From Sulfurimonas sp. (GTDB lineage Bacteria > Campylobacterota > Campylobacteria > Campylobacterales > Sulfurimonadaceae), in NCBI GenBank assembly GCA_027019335.1, contig JALUWV010000002.1:1-64000 (forward strand): a stretch of DNA of 64,000 nucleotides, given 5' to 3'. Positions 6,934 to 15,262 of this stretch are shown here, piece by piece (within the stretch, counting starts at the first letter, position 1; every line of letters starts with the position of its first letter). Both the position numbers and the translations under genes were made by a program. The notes under the pieces were generated by a model. It saw nothing but the letters and a program-made list of their open reading frames with translations, made no database searches and was not told the DNA's origin.

Positions 6934-8187
6934 ATGATGACTCAAGCTTTTTATAGTGGGATTAGTGGTTTACAAACTAACTCTAGTGGTATTAATGTTC
7001 TCAGTGATAATATATCAAATATTAATACGACAGGGTATAGAGGCTATAATATAGAATTTGCTTCGCTTTTTGAAAAAAGTGTTACGACCAGTGCAAATAG
7101 CCAAGATAATAGTATTGGTGTAGGATCAAGAGTCCAATCAACATCAATGTTACAATCAAATGGTTCTCTTTTACTTTCAGATAGAAGTACTGACTTAGCT
7201 ATAGATGGCAATGGATGGTTTGGTGTACAAGGTGCAGGTAAACCTATCTATACAAGAGATGGAAGTTTTACTTTTGATTCCAATACGGATTTGGTTACAA
7301 CTGATGGTTACTATGTTCTCGGAACGATGGGTGGTAATATCGGTGGTGATACTTTAACAAATGTATTGGATTCTGTCAAATTAAATGATGTCGCAGCACA
7401 AGAAAAACTTCGTTTCCCAAAAACATTAACATACCCACCTGTAGCCACAAAAAATGCTAAATTCCTTGCCAATATTGGTGTCGATCCCGTTGAGAGAACC
7501 ATTAGTGCAAAGGTAATTGATGGAAAAGGTAATAAAAATGAGCTCAAACTTACTTTCACAAAAGATGCTGTGCAAACACCTCCTGGGAGTCAATGGAGTG
7601 TTCAAGCGGTAGTAACTGATAAAGAGAGAGCTGTTACTTATGACACAAAAAATGGGAGTGCCATCTTTGATTCAGCAGGGGCATTAGTTTCCACAACACT
7701 GACTTCAATCAATAATAATGGTTCAGTAGTAAATATAGATTTAGGTACAGGTTATGATGGAATTACAGCGATTAATCGTGAAGTAGTCTCAGGTTCTAGT
7801 ATTGCAGATGGTACTGTCGCTGGAGATTTAGAAGGCTATTCGATCAATCAAAATGCTGAGGTTATTGCTACCTTTACAAATGGTCATCAAAGTAGTGTGG
7901 GTAAAATTGCCCTCTATCATTTTAGAAATGAGCAGGGATTAGAACGTTTAAGTGGTACACGATTTCAACAATCCTCTAACAGTGGTGATCCTATATTTTT
8001 CAAAGATGCTAGTGGACAAAATGTTATTGGCGCCCATGTTGTGAATTTTAAACTTGAAGGTTCTAACTATGATTTAACCAATGGTCTTACAGAACTTATT
8101 GTTTTACAACGTGCGTATGATGCAAGTTCAAAATCTATCACAACAGCAGACCAAATGATACAAAAAGCCTTGAGTATGGATGCTTAA
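6934..8187 (+). CDS. flgE2: Flagellar hook-basal body protein, FlgE-like (shorter paralogue)
   Basis: This 417-residue axial protein of the FlgE/FlgF/FlgG family has the N-terminal rod/hook motif FYSGISGLQTNSSGINVLSDNISNINTTGYRG. The mid-domain motif DLAIDGNGWFGVQ and the C-terminal helical motif LTELIVLQRAYDASSKSI are also present, and pair to form the coiled-coil core of the axial filament. It follows flgD with an AAAGGAG ribosome site and corresponds in position to Helicobacter flgE2 (HP0908). It is shorter than the downstream FlgE (582 residues), so the two are not simple duplicates. A role as minor hook or hook-associated component is inferred. Confidence 0.88.
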   Translation: MMTQAFYSGISGLQTNSSGINVLSDNISNINTTGYRGYNIEFASLFEKSVTTSANSQDNSIGVGSRVQSTSMLQSNGSLLLSDRSTDLAIDGNGWFGVQGAGKPIYTRDGSFTFDSNTDLVTTDGYYVLGTMGGNIGGDTLTNVLDSVKLNDVAAQEKLRFPKTLTYPPVATKNAKFLANIGVDPVERTISAKVIDGKGNKNELKLTFTKDAVQTPPGSQWSVQAVVTDKERAVTYDTKNGSAIFDSAGALVSTTLTSINNNGSVVNIDLGTGYDGITAINREVVSGSSIADGTVAGDLEGYSINQNAEVIATFTNGHQSSVGKIALYHFRNEQGLERLSGTRFQQSSNSGDPIFFKDASGQNVIGAHVVNFKLEGSNYDLTNGLTELIVLQRAYDASSKSITTADQMIQKALSMDA

Positions 8188-8204
8188 AGCTTTTTACTAA
8201 ACTT

Positions 8205-8218
8205 GGTACACTTTATGC
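8205..8218 (+). promoter_or_regulatory. Sigma-54 promoter of flgE
   Basis: TTGGTACACTTTATGCTT has GG at 8205-8206 and GC at 8217-8218 with exactly 10 bases between them, matching the RpoN -24/-12 consensus. It lies just after the preceding hook gene and about 55 bases before the flgE ATG, giving flgE its own promoter. Confidence 0.85.
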
Positions 8219-8272
8219 TTAATATCCTTTAACTTATTCTCTTTTTTTAAGAGAGATTTAAAAGGATTTAAA

Positions 8273-10021
8273 ATGTTAAAATCACTTTTCTCTGGAGTTT
8301 CTGGACTCCAATCGCACCAAGTGGCGATGGACATCGAATCAAATAATATTGCAAATGTAAATACAGTAGGTTTTAAATACTCTCGTGCAAACTTTTCTGA
8401 CCTTTTAGCACAAACTAAAGCGATTGCCACAGCGCCTCAAGGGCAACTTGGTGGTAAAAATCCTGTACAGGTTGGACTTGGTTCTACCGTAAGTTCTACT
8501 ACTCGTATATTTTCACAAGGCAGTATTCAAAACTCTGATAAAAATACAGATATTGCTATCCAAGGAGATGGATTTTTCATCATCTCTCCAGATGGGGGAA
8601 ATACATATAAATATACTCGTTCGGGAGATTTTAAGTTTGATGCAAATGGTAACTTTGTTGACAACAATGGTTTTATTGCACAAGGTTGGCTACGTGATCC
8701 TGTAACCAATAAAGTGGACTCTACTGCCCCAATTCAAAATATTACGATTGCTCCCGGACTTACCACACCTGCGCAAGCAACACAAGAAGTAGTGTTAAAA
8801 GCAAATTTAAATTCTGGACCAACAGTGACAAGTTTTTCTCCGACTTATCAAGTAGACTCGTCTGGTAATACAACGGATAGTAATGGAAATACAGTAAATT
8901 CTGATAATGTTGGTGTTATGTTTAATAGTAATGGGGAAGCGTTTAATCTCAAAGATGGACAAGGTGTTGAGGTCTCTTATGATGGAGGAACTAATTACAA
9001 AACCTATAAATATAAATCTGCTTCTCCTGGTGCTGGAGAGTTTGCTACTATGGCAGATTTACGTAAGCTCATTAGTGATGATGCAACGGCTATCTCTTCT
9101 ACTGCTGTTGTGACTGTAACAGACAAAGGAAAAATTGAGATTGATAACTCAACTGCAGGAGGGGCAGATCTTGATATAAAAGTACAAGCACATGTAGATA
9201 GTGCAAATAATATTGTAGAAAATACAAAATTTACCACTTCCATGAGTGCATTGGCTTCTGTTTTACCCAATACCGCAGGTTCTATAGCATTTTCACAAGA
9301 TATGAATGCTGCAACACATTCAAGTTCTATAGATATATTTGATTCTTTAGGGACAAAACACACTTTAAGAACAGCTTTTAGAAAAACATCACAAAGTAGA
9401 TGGGATATAACAATGAGTGTTCCAACTCCAGCAGAGATAGATACAACTGCACCAAAAAATGAAAAAATAGGAAATATTACTTTTAATGATGATGGTTCTC
9501 TTGCACAGTATAATCCAGGAATTCTCTCTTTTTCTGCAAATAATGGCTCAAAACCATTTCAAACTATTAATCTCTCTTTTGGGACACCCAATCAATTTAA
9601 TGGTATAACGAGTTTTGATAGTCCGTCGGCTACATCTGGTATCTCTCAAGATGGGTATACGGGTGGAGATTTAGTAGGTATTCGTATTGATCAGTCTGGT
9701 ACTTTAGTGGGTTCATTTTCAAATGGTCGTTCTTTTGGACTTGCACAAATTGGAATGGCAAAATTTACCAACAATGAGGGACTCTCAACAGAAGGTGGAA
9801 ATGTTTATAGTCAATCAGCCAATTCAGGGGAACCAATCATCGGAACGGCAGCAACAGCAGGTCGGGGATTTATACAATCGTCTGCACTTGAAGCTTCCAA
9901 TGTGGACCTCTCGCGTGCATTAACACAGTTGATTATTATTCAGCGTGGTTTCCAAGCAAATGGAAAAACAATTACAACTTCAGACCAACTCCTTCAGACA
10001 CTTATAGGTCTCAAAAACTAG
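8273..10021 (+). CDS. flgE: Flagellar hook protein FlgE
   Basis: FlgE is the structural subunit of the flagellar hook. The 582-residue protein has the N-terminal signature SLFSGVSGLQSHQVAMDIES with NIANVNTVGFKYSRA. It also has the D1 motif DIAIQGDGFFIIS and the C-terminal LTQLIIIQRGFQANGKTITT. Between them lies a long variable D2/D3 region (about 150-480) as in Helicobacter and Campylobacter FlgE, which are larger than enteric FlgE. The gene has its own sigma-54 promoter and an AAAAGGA ribosome site. As the longest hook paralogue it is the probable major hook subunit. Confidence 0.94.
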   Translation: MLKSLFSGVSGLQSHQVAMDIESNNIANVNTVGFKYSRANFSDLLAQTKAIATAPQGQLGGKNPVQVGLGSTVSSTTRIFSQGSIQNSDKNTDIAIQGDGFFIISPDGGNTYKYTRSGDFKFDANGNFVDNNGFIAQGWLRDPVTNKVDSTAPIQNITIAPGLTTPAQATQEVVLKANLNSGPTVTSFSPTYQVDSSGNTTDSNGNTVNSDNVGVMFNSNGEAFNLKDGQGVEVSYDGGTNYKTYKYKSASPGAGEFATMADLRKLISDDATAISSTAVVTVTDKGKIEIDNSTAGGADLDIKVQAHVDSANNIVENTKFTTSMSALASVLPNTAGSIAFSQDMNAATHSSSIDIFDSLGTKHTLRTAFRKTSQSRWDITMSVPTPAEIDTTAPKNEKIGNITFNDDGSLAQYNPGILSFSANNGSKPFQTINLSFGTPNQFNGITSFDSPSATSGISQDGYTGGDLVGIRIDQSGTLVGSFSNGRSFGLAQIGMAKFTNNEGLSTEGGNVYSQSANSGEPIIGTAATAGRGFIQSSALEASNVDLSRALTQLIIIQRGFQANGKTITTSDQLLQTLIGLKN

Positions 10022-10086
10022 ATTTAGGGTATACTTTTCCCTATCTCTTTCTCTCCTTCTTTCAAGAAAACCTAAATTCCTTATGC

Positions 10087-10092
10087 TATAAT
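10087..10092 (+). promoter_or_regulatory. -10 box of the kdsA operon
   Basis: TATGCTATAAT ends at 10092, 27 bases before the kdsA ATG. It is followed by AAGGGGTAGAG, a ribosome binding site. The position fits a sigma-70 promoter for the kdsA-ribH-nusB run. Confidence 0.6.
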
Positions 10093-10119
10093 CCCCTTAG
10101 TAAATTTTAAGGGGTAGAG

Positions 10120-10914
10120 ATGATGCAACTTTTGGCTGGACCATGTGTGATTGAGAGTGAAGCAAATATTTTTAGAATTGCTCAGGGCTTAGAAAAGTAC
10201 CATAATGATGCAGATATCGACTTCTACTTTAAATCAAGTTTTGATAAGGCAAATCGGACTTCTTTAGCCTCTTTTCGTGGGCTTGGTATGGACGAAGGTT
10301 TACGAATACTGCAAAAAGTCAAAGATGATTTTGGCTATAAAATAGTTACAGATGTGCATGAAAGTGTTCAAGTTGAAGCTGTGGCAGAAGTAGTAGATAT
10401 GCTACAAATCCCTGCGTTTCTTTGCCGTCAAACTGATTTACTTGTCGCTTGTGCAAAAACAGACAAAGAAGTAAACATCAAAAAAGGGCAGTTTCTTTCT
10501 GCCGATGCGATGAAATACCCATTACTTAAAGTTTTAGAGACGCGTGGTTGCTCTGAGCCAACATACGAAAATGCAAAAAAACATGGTGTTTACCTTTGTG
10601 AACGTGGGAACTCTTTTGGCTATGGTAATATGGTTGTAGATATGCGTAACTTAGTGATTATGCGAGAGTTTGCACCCGTGATTTTTGATGCGACACACTC
10701 TGTACAGATGCCAACAGCACAAGATGGAAAAACAGGTGGCGATAGCTCGATGGTACCGTACCTTGCAAAAGCAGCAGCGGCAGTTGGTGTGGATGGTTTC
10801 TTCTTTGAAACACATTTTGACCCAAGTTGTGCTTTGAGTGATGGAGCAAATATGCTCAAACTTGAAGCATTAGAAACAGTAATAGAAAAAATTAAAAAGA
10901 TTAGGGAGATATAA
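10120..10914 (+). CDS. kdsA: 2-dehydro-3-deoxyphosphooctonate aldolase (KDO-8-P synthase)
   Basis: KdsA condenses phosphoenolpyruvate with arabinose 5-phosphate to give KDO 8-phosphate for lipopolysaccharide inner core. The 264-residue protein has the family N-terminus [11 protein letters not shown], the substrate motif [12 protein letters not shown], and [12 protein letters not shown] near residue 190. The C-terminus has [19 protein letters not shown]. The length fits the short KdsA form. Met1 and Met2 are both possible starts. It is the first gene of a run with ribH and nusB, whose start is set 2 bases after its stop. Confidence 0.96.
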   Translation: MMQLLAGPCVIESEANIFRIAQGLEKYHNDADIDFYFKSSFDKANRTSLASFRGLGMDEGLRILQKVKDDFGYKIVTDVHESVQVEAVAEVVDMLQIPAFLCRQTDLLVACAKTDKEVNIKKGQFLSADAMKYPLLKVLETRGCSEPTYENAKKHGVYLCERGNSFGYGNMVVDMRNLVIMREFAPVIFDATHSVQMPTAQDGKTGGDSSMVPYLAKAAAAVGVDGFFFETHFDPSCALSDGANMLKLEALETVIEKIKKIREI

Positions 10915-10916
10915 AA

Positions 10917-11381
10917 GTGAAATTAATTGAAGGTAAATTAAAAGTTGTTAATGGCAAAAAAATTGCGATTGTAAGTACAAGATGGAACCACTTCATCGTG
11001 GATAGACTTGTAGAGGGTGCAAAAGATGCATTTGACCGACATGGTGGAAATGCGGAAGATTTAACACATGTTTTAGTCCCCGGTGCTTTTGAACTTCCTA
11101 TGATAGTAGATCAACTTCTCTCAAGTGGAAAATATGATGCAGTGTGTGCATTAGGTGCTGTGATTCGTGGGGCGACTCCTCATTTTGATTATGTTTCAGC
11201 TGAGGCGACAAAAGGGATAGCAAGCATGAGCTTAAAGTATCAAAAACCTGTAAGTTTTGGACTTCTAACAACAGATAATATTGAGCAGTCAATAGAACGA
11301 GCGGGAACAAAAGCAGGGAATAAAGGCTTTGAAGCTATGACAGTTGTGATTGAAATGCTTGACCTTTATGAGGTACTCTAA
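10917..11381 (+). CDS. ribH: 6,7-dimethyl-8-ribityllumazine synthase
   Basis: RibH catalyses the second-to-last step of riboflavin synthesis, joining the pyrimidine intermediate and 3,4-dihydroxy-2-butanone 4-phosphate. The 154-residue protein contains [13 protein letters not shown], the phosphate-binding [20 protein letters not shown] segment with the catalytic histidine, and FGLLTTDN. The start codon is GTG, placed 2 bases after kdsA. Its stop overlaps the nusB start as TAATG, so translation is probably coupled. Confidence 0.96.
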   Translation: MKLIEGKLKVVNGKKIAIVSTRWNHFIVDRLVEGAKDAFDRHGGNAEDLTHVLVPGAFELPMIVDQLLSSGKYDAVCALGAVIRGATPHFDYVSAEATKGIASMSLKYQKPVSFGLLTTDNIEQSIERAGTKAGNKGFEAMTVVIEMLDLYEVL

Positions 11382-11779
11382 TGGCTACTCGTCAGCAAGC
11401 CCGTATGGCAGTTGTTTCACTTTTATATGCTTATGATTTAGGCAATGGGAACACTTCTGAACATTCAGAAGAGATTTTAGAAGAGAAAAAAATCCGTAAT
11501 AAACAAAAAGATTTTGCTCTCACACTTTATGAAGGTGTTATGCAAAATTTAGCAGCCTGCGATACCGCAATCGTAGATCATCTCAAAGATTGGGATTTTG
11601 AAAGACTTGGAAGCATTGAGCGTGCAACTCTGCGTTTAGCAGCTTATGAGATACTTTTTTCAGAACTAGACTCTGCTGTTGTCATCAACGAGGCAGTAGA
11701 GATAACTAAAGCATTCGGAACAGAACAATCACCAAAGTTTATCAATGGTGTTTTGGATGCAATTAGTAAAGATAAGTAA
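11381..11779 (+). CDS. nusB: Transcription antitermination factor NusB
   Basis: NusB binds boxA RNA with NusE (S10) to form antitermination complexes, mainly on rRNA operons. The 132-residue all-helical protein begins ATRQQARMAVVSLLYAYD. It has the conserved C-terminal run ERATLRLAAYEILF and VINEAVEITKAFG followed by FINGVLDAI. Length and motifs are standard. The ribH-nusB order is common in many bacteria. Its ATG shares a base with the ribH stop codon. Confidence 0.97.
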   Translation: MATRQQARMAVVSLLYAYDLGNGNTSEHSEEILEEKKIRNKQKDFALTLYEGVMQNLAACDTAIVDHLKDWDFERLGSIERATLRLAAYEILFSELDSAVVINEAVEITKAFGTEQSPKFINGVLDAISKDK

Positions 11780-11789
11780 ACCCTCAAAT

Positions 11790-14213
11790 ATGCAAAAACT
11801 CCTTTTTCTTGCTGCTTTCTTTTCAACACTCCTTTTTGGTGGTGTTGATTACACAAAGAGTAACAACTGTAATCTCTGCCATGGTGGGTTAGAACACATT
11901 CGTGCAGAAAAATCAGGAATGTCCTTAGCCATTGCAAAAAAAGCAAAAGAAGCGGGCTTCCCAAACAATAGCTGTATTGTTTGTCATGGGGGAAACCCAG
12001 CGACAAAGCATAAAAACAAAGCACATAGTGGCACCATAGAGTACTTTAAAACACATGAAGGTCCAAAAGAGTACTACCCAGCTCCAGCGAGTTCTTGGAT
12101 AAATCAAAACACTTGCGGAATGTGTCATAAGAATCAAGTCGCTTCACAGATGAACTCACTGATGATGACTGAACAAGGGAAGATTCAGGGAGCGATGTGG
12201 GCATTTGGTGGCAAAGAGGGCTACACTCATGTCAATGGGAACTATAAAACAAAAAATCCTTCAGATTTGCATTCGCGTTTAGGCACGAAAAAATACCAAG
12301 AATATATGCAAAAACTCTCTAAGATGGAGCCACAAGCCTTTCCAAAAGAGATGAAACAACTCCCACCTGCACCAACGGCAGAAGAGGTAGAAAAAGACCC
12401 TTCACTTGCAGTTTATACGTATCTACGCCAAGAGTGTCTGCGTTGCCATACTGGGAGCAAAGGTCGAAGTCGTCGAGGAGATTACAGAGGTATAGGATGT
12501 GCATCTTGTCATGTCCCTTACTCAAATGCTGGACTCTATGAAGGGGATGATAAAACTATCTCAAAAACCCAAGCAGGACATATGCTTGTTCACTCTATTC
12601 AGAGTTCTCGTAAGGTAAAAGTGGCTGTGCATGGAGTACACTACTCAGGTGTACCTACCGAGACCTGTTCAACTTGTCATAACCGTGGTAAACGCATTGG
12701 TGTGAGTTATCAGGGACTTATGGAAACAGCATATAAGGCTACTTTTGATGGTGAAGGGAATGCGCAACCAAAACTTCACACCAAACGCTACATTCATATG
12801 CAAGCGGATGTGCATTTTAAAAAAGGGATGATGTGTCAGGATTGTCACACTTCTAATGATATGCACGGAGATGGTTTTTTAACTGGAGCAAATCTTGGAG
12901 CTGTAGAGATAGAGTGTCAAGATTGTCATGGAACAACAAAAAAATACCCATGGGAACTGCCACTGGGTTACTCTGATGAGTTTAAGACAACATCTCAAGT
13001 TGGTAAGGCTCGTGGGGTGGCACAAAATTTAGCCGCTTACTTAAAACAAGGCTATGTTCCAAAAGATAAAGGCGATGGTTACATCATCATGGCTCGTGGT
13101 AATCCTCTTCCAAAAGCGGTGAAAAAGGGGAACAAAATCCTTATGCACTTAGCAAGTGGAAAAGATATAGAACTCAAACCACTCAAACTTTTAAAAGCAG
13201 AGGAAAAACTCTCTAAAAAAGCACTTGTGGCAATGGATAGTATTCAAGCCCATACTGATAAAATGGAGTGTTACACTTGCCATGCTACTTGGGCGCCACA
13301 GTGTTATGGTTGCCATGTGAAGATTGACTATAGTGACGCTAAACAAAATGTCGACTATGTAAAGATGTCACATGACCAAGATATTCATGGAACAACGGGT
13401 GGAATGAGAAAATCTTTGAAGAAGTATCTTGTGGATGGAAAAGTAACTGAAACACGCTCTTATCTTCGTTGGGAAGACCCAATGCTCGGACAAAATGGTG
13501 AAGGGCGAATTACTCCACTTGTGCCAGGGTGTCAGGTAACTGTAACAGTCATCGGAAAAGATGGAAAAGCACTTATCCAAAACCATATATACAAAATTAA
13601 AGATGTAGAAGGTGCGGGTGAAGAGGGACAAAATGCCATAGATATGTCTCCCATCCAACCGCATACTATTCAAAAAGAGGCTCGCTCTTGTGAGTCTTGC
13701 CATACGAGTAAAAAAGCACTTGGACTTGGGATAGATGGAACCTTTGACCCTTCACAGACAACTATAGTTGATATTATGACAGCAGATGGAAAGGTACTTC
13801 CAAAGCAGATAGATGAGCAGATACCTGCGATACCAAATCTCAAACAGGACTACTCAAAAATTATAGATGCAAATGGTACGCAACTGATGACAGTTGGCAG
13901 TCACTTTAAACTCTCACAGCCTTTAGATAAAGCACAACGCGATAAACTTGACCGTCGTGGCGTTTGTTTCTCTTGTCATGTTAGTATTCCACAAGGCAAT
14001 CTTGCAGTATCGGCGATGACACACATCGCTGAGATGGCAGATGTGAAAATAGACAAAAAAGAGCATGGTGCGATTTTAAATAAAATCTTAAATCTTGCGG
14101 CTTGGGTACAGATAGTTGCAGGGATTATCATAGGCATGGTACTAATGTTTGTGTTTTTTAAGCTTTTTTTAGCAAAGAAACATAAAAATAGAAGACATCA
14201 AGGATGGAAATAA
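11790..14213 (+). CDS. Twelve-heme membrane-anchored cytochrome c
   Basis: I count 12 CXXCH heme-binding motifs: CNLCH, CIVCH, CGMCH, CLRCH, CASCH, CSTCH, CQDCH twice, CYTCH, CYGCH, CESCH and CFSCH. The first 17 residues after the ATG at 11790 (MQKLLFLAAFFSTLLFG) form a Sec signal peptide. One C-terminal membrane helix (about 775-800) is followed by a basic cytoplasmic tail. The 807-residue protein should therefore sit on the periplasmic face, passing electrons to or from the quinone pool or another partner. The in-frame ATG at 11745 lies inside nusB and would hide the signal peptide. I cannot assign an enzyme activity; electron transfer is inferred from the motifs. It overlaps mqnC at TAATG. 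Confidence 0.9.
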   Translation: MQKLLFLAAFFSTLLFGGVDYTKSNNCNLCHGGLEHIRAEKSGMSLAIAKKAKEAGFPNNSCIVCHGGNPATKHKNKAHSGTIEYFKTHEGPKEYYPAPASSWINQNTCGMCHKNQVASQMNSLMMTEQGKIQGAMWAFGGKEGYTHVNGNYKTKNPSDLHSRLGTKKYQEYMQKLSKMEPQAFPKEMKQLPPAPTAEEVEKDPSLAVYTYLRQECLRCHTGSKGRSRRGDYRGIGCASCHVPYSNAGLYEGDDKTISKTQAGHMLVHSIQSSRKVKVAVHGVHYSGVPTETCSTCHNRGKRIGVSYQGLMETAYKATFDGEGNAQPKLHTKRYIHMQADVHFKKGMMCQDCHTSNDMHGDGFLTGANLGAVEIECQDCHGTTKKYPWELPLGYSDEFKTTSQVGKARGVAQNLAAYLKQGYVPKDKGDGYIIMARGNPLPKAVKKGNKILMHLASGKDIELKPLKLLKAEEKLSKKALVAMDSIQAHTDKMECYTCHATWAPQCYGCHVKIDYSDAKQNVDYVKMSHDQDIHGTTGGMRKSLKKYLVDGKVTETRSYLRWEDPMLGQNGEGRITPLVPGCQVTVTVIGKDGKALIQNHIYKIKDVEGAGEEGQNAIDMSPIQPHTIQKEARSCESCHTSKKALGLGIDGTFDPSQTTIVDIMTADGKVLPKQIDEQIPAIPNLKQDYSKIIDANGTQLMTVGSHFKLSQPLDKAQRDKLDRRGVCFSCHVSIPQGNLAVSAMTHIAEMADVKIDKKEHGAILNKILNLAAWVQIVAGIIIGMVLMFVFFKLFLAKKHKNRRHQGWK

Positions 14214-15262
14214 TGTTCAAGAGGTTAAGTAAAGCAGAGGCACTTGATTTAATTCAAAATGCTGACTTAAAAGAGTTGGGTCGCATGGCGAGTGCGAGAA
14301 AAAAAGAGTTGCATCCAAAAGGGATTACAACCTTTGTTATCGATAGAAATATCAACTATACGAACATCTGTTGGGTGGATTGTAAATTTTGTGCATTTTA
14401 TAGACATGAAAAAGATGCAGATGCTTATGTGCTTACTTTTGATGAGATTGATGCAAAGATTGATGAACTTTTAGAGATTGGTGGAACACAGATTTTGTTT
14501 CAAGGTGGCGTCCATCCAAAGCTAAAAATTGAGTGGTATGAGGATTTGGTAGAGCATATTCACCAAAAATATCCTACGATTACTATTCATGGATTTAGCT
14601 CGATTGAGATTGATTTTATCGCAAAAGTTTCTCGTATAAGTGTCGAAGAGGTACTTACTCGTCTTAAAGCCAAAGGGCTTGCTTCCATCCCTGGAGCGGG
14701 AGCGGAGATACTTTCTGATAAGGTTCGTGATATTATTGCTCCAAAGAAAATAGACTCTGAGGTGTGGGTAGATATTCACCGTAAAGCGCATAAACTAGAC
14801 ATCAAATCAACAGCAACCATGATGTATGGAACAGTTGAAACAGATGAAGACATTATCGAGCATTGGGATATGGTGCGTAACTTACAAGATGAAACAGGGG
14901 GCTTTCGTGCATTTATCATGTGGAGTTTTCAAGGCAAACATACGGCACTTTTAGAACAAATTCCAGATATGCCAAAACCCTCTTCAAACCGTTACTTACG
15001 TTTACTTGCTGTGGCAAGACTCTATCTTGACAATGTGCCAAATATCCAAAGCTCATGGGTCACTCAAGGTCCTTACATCGGTCAGATGGCTCTGCGTTTT
15101 GGGGCAAATGATTTAGGCTCTACCATGATGGAAGAGAATGTTGTAAGCTCAGCAGGAGCGGCATACTCTATGGCAAAAGATGAAATGGTACATCTCATTG
15201 AAGATGTAGGCGAGCGGGCTGCAATCAGAAATACAGCATATGAAACACTAAAGCTTTTTTAA
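14213..15262 (+). CDS. mqnC: Cyclic dehypoxanthine futalosine synthase (radical SAM)
   Basis: MqnC converts dehypoxanthine futalosine to its cyclic form in the futalosine route to menaquinone, the only quinone route in most Campylobacterota. The 349-residue radical SAM protein has the CxxxCxxC cluster motif (CWVDCKFC) near residue 50. It also has GGTQILFQGGVHP and the distal GPYIGQMALRFGANDLG with MEENVVSSAGA. The ATG at 14213 shares its first base with the stop of the cytochrome gene; an alternative ATG lies nine bases upstream. The stop codon directly abuts the next start. Confidence 0.96.
   Translation: MFKRLSKAEALDLIQNADLKELGRMASARKKELHPKGITTFVIDRNINYTNICWVDCKFCAFYRHEKDADAYVLTFDEIDAKIDELLEIGGTQILFQGGVHPKLKIEWYEDLVEHIHQKYPTITIHGFSSIEIDFIAKVSRISVEEVLTRLKAKGLASIPGAGAEILSDKVRDIIAPKKIDSEVWVDIHRKAHKLDIKSTATMMYGTVETDEDIIEHWDMVRNLQDETGGFRAFIMWSFQGKHTALLEQIPDMPKPSSNRYLRLLAVARLYLDNVPNIQSSWVTQGPYIGQMALRFGANDLGSTMMEENVVSSAGAAYSMAKDEMVHLIEDVGERAAIRNTAYETLKLF

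Noticed and set aside
7311..7559. Antisense reading frames within flagellar, dnaG, cytochrome and kinase genes (this is one example)
   Set aside because: They lie fully inside well-supported genes, have no ribosome site and no recognisable domain; they are shadows of codon usage.
10022..10060. Possible terminator after flgE (TAGGG...CCCTA)
   Set aside because: The stem has only 5 bp with a 9-base loop and a mixed pyrimidine tail; too weak to call.
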